Below, one piece after another: positions 5,799 to 6,164 of a stretch of 6,164 bases of DNA. The notes under the pieces were generated by a model that saw nothing but the letters and a program-made list of their open reading frames with translations, did no database searches and was not told where the DNA came from. Made by a program: the position numbers and the translations under genes. Position 1 is the stretch's first letter; each line of letters opens with the position of its first letter. The DNA is from CAYNFR01 sp964616755. GTDB taxonomy: Bacteria > Bacteroidota > Bacteroidia > Chitinophagales > Saprospiraceae. The DNA is taken from assembly GCA_964616755.1 (NCBI GenBank), contig CAZTSI010000091.1, forward strand, positions 1 through 6,164. Direction: 5' to 3'.

Positions 5799-6056
5799 GT
5801 TAAGCACATAGTTTGAAACAAGCTAACAGCCTTGATTTTGTTACTATTTCGCCTATTTTTAATATACTTTCTTGTGTTTTTGGTATTCTATTTTCGTCTC
5901 GTGCTTCATTGTCGCTTCTGTCTTTACAATGGTTTTGCAAGCTCTTTGACAAAGCTTTGGATTGTGTGTGAGCTCGTGCGACTATAGAAATTTGCTTACA
6001 ATTGCTTTGCATTCACGAACACTAAAATAACAGCACGTGTAAAAAGCGTTGGCATT

Positions 6057-6164
6057 TTAAATAGGATTCAAGCCTAATTCTATCAAGTACTCATTGTGTT
6101 TGTCTGTATTAACTTTAATGCTGTCATTTATTGAAGTCAGTTTTCTATTTACATCCTTCAAGTC
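6057..6164 (-). CDS. C-terminal fragment of an unrecognised protein (5' end outside window)
   Basis: On the - strand a frame is open from the window edge to TAA at 6057-6059, giving 35 residues: DLKDVNRKLTSINDSIKVN, then TDKHNEYLIELGLNPI. The piece is polar and probably helical (LKDV..KLTSI..SI with heptad-like hydrophobics), consistent with a short coiled-coil or amphipathic tail. I do not recognise the family. If real, the gene points toward the receptor gene, on the same strand but more than 1.1 kb away. A frame this short could be open by chance. Its composition, unlike the neighbouring frames, is what makes it credible. Confidence 0.48.
   Translation of the reverse strand, partial: DLKDVNRKLTSINDSIKVNTDKHNEYLIELGLNPI

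Larger units (their letters stand above)
4898..6056. other. Long gene-poor stretch with dense inverted repeats
   Basis: No convincing gene lies between the receptor start and the next gene's 3' end, about 1.16 kb. I see no tRNA, rRNA, tmRNA, SRP RNA or RNase P RNA signature and no CRISPR array. It holds the receptor promoter and palindrome, a second promoter match on the + strand (5376-5383) and several hairpins with one-base bulges (listed separately). Two open frames lack usable starts: the - strand at 5160-5432 and the + strand at 5175-5333. A 70-codon frame on the - strand (5800-6012) has no recognisable content. The stretch may mix regulatory DNA, unrecognised small RNAs and gene relics. 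Confidence 0.55.

Noticed and set aside
5800..6012. 70-codon frame on the - strand
   Set aside because: Starts at ATG but has a composition typical of chance frames (many Ser, Lys, Cys), no domain, no membrane segment and no promoter match. A small gene is not excluded.

Overview
The window looks like a chromosomal stretch from a member of the Bacteroidota, possibly from the Cytophagales/Saprospirales side of the phylum. The large outer-membrane receptor has the phylum's typical layout: signal peptide, carboxypeptidase-regulatory-like domain, plug, then barrel. No clear Shine-Dalgarno sequence precedes any of the three complete genes. Octamers matching the Bacteroidota -7 promoter consensus TAnnTTTG occur where promoters would be expected. 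The DNA is moderately AT-rich.

Left part (1-2017), all on the + strand. It opens with the C-terminal 131 residues of a protein that looks like a large M14-family zinc carboxypeptidase. After 26 bases comes a complete GNAT N-acetyltransferase (423-866), probably in the same transcript. A 158-base spacer carries a perfect GC-rich 10-bp palindrome. It leads into a complete acyl-ACP desaturase (1025-2017) that keeps all six di-iron ligands, a soluble enzyme making unsaturated fatty acids.

Middle (2018-4897). A 444-base gene-free spacer separates two convergent genes and holds one nested stem structure that may act as a terminator. The - strand then carries an 811-residue TonB-dependent receptor resembling the FecA (ferric citrate) group, probably for an iron chelate. 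Just upstream of its start are a -7 promoter match and a striking perfect 18-bp palindrome (4987-5004), the best operator candidate here.

Right part (4898-6056) is almost 1.2 kb without a convincing gene. It is not featureless. It holds several hairpins with one-base bulges, a strong -7 promoter match on the + strand preceded by an inverted repeat, and two open frames without good starts that could be gene relics. At the right edge (6057-6164) is the C-terminal end of an unrecognised gene on the - strand.

The genes do not form one pathway. Peptidase and acetyltransferase may be co-transcribed; the desaturase and the receptor look like independent units. I see no complete new system. The unexplained part of the window is the structured gene-poor stretch upstream of the receptor.
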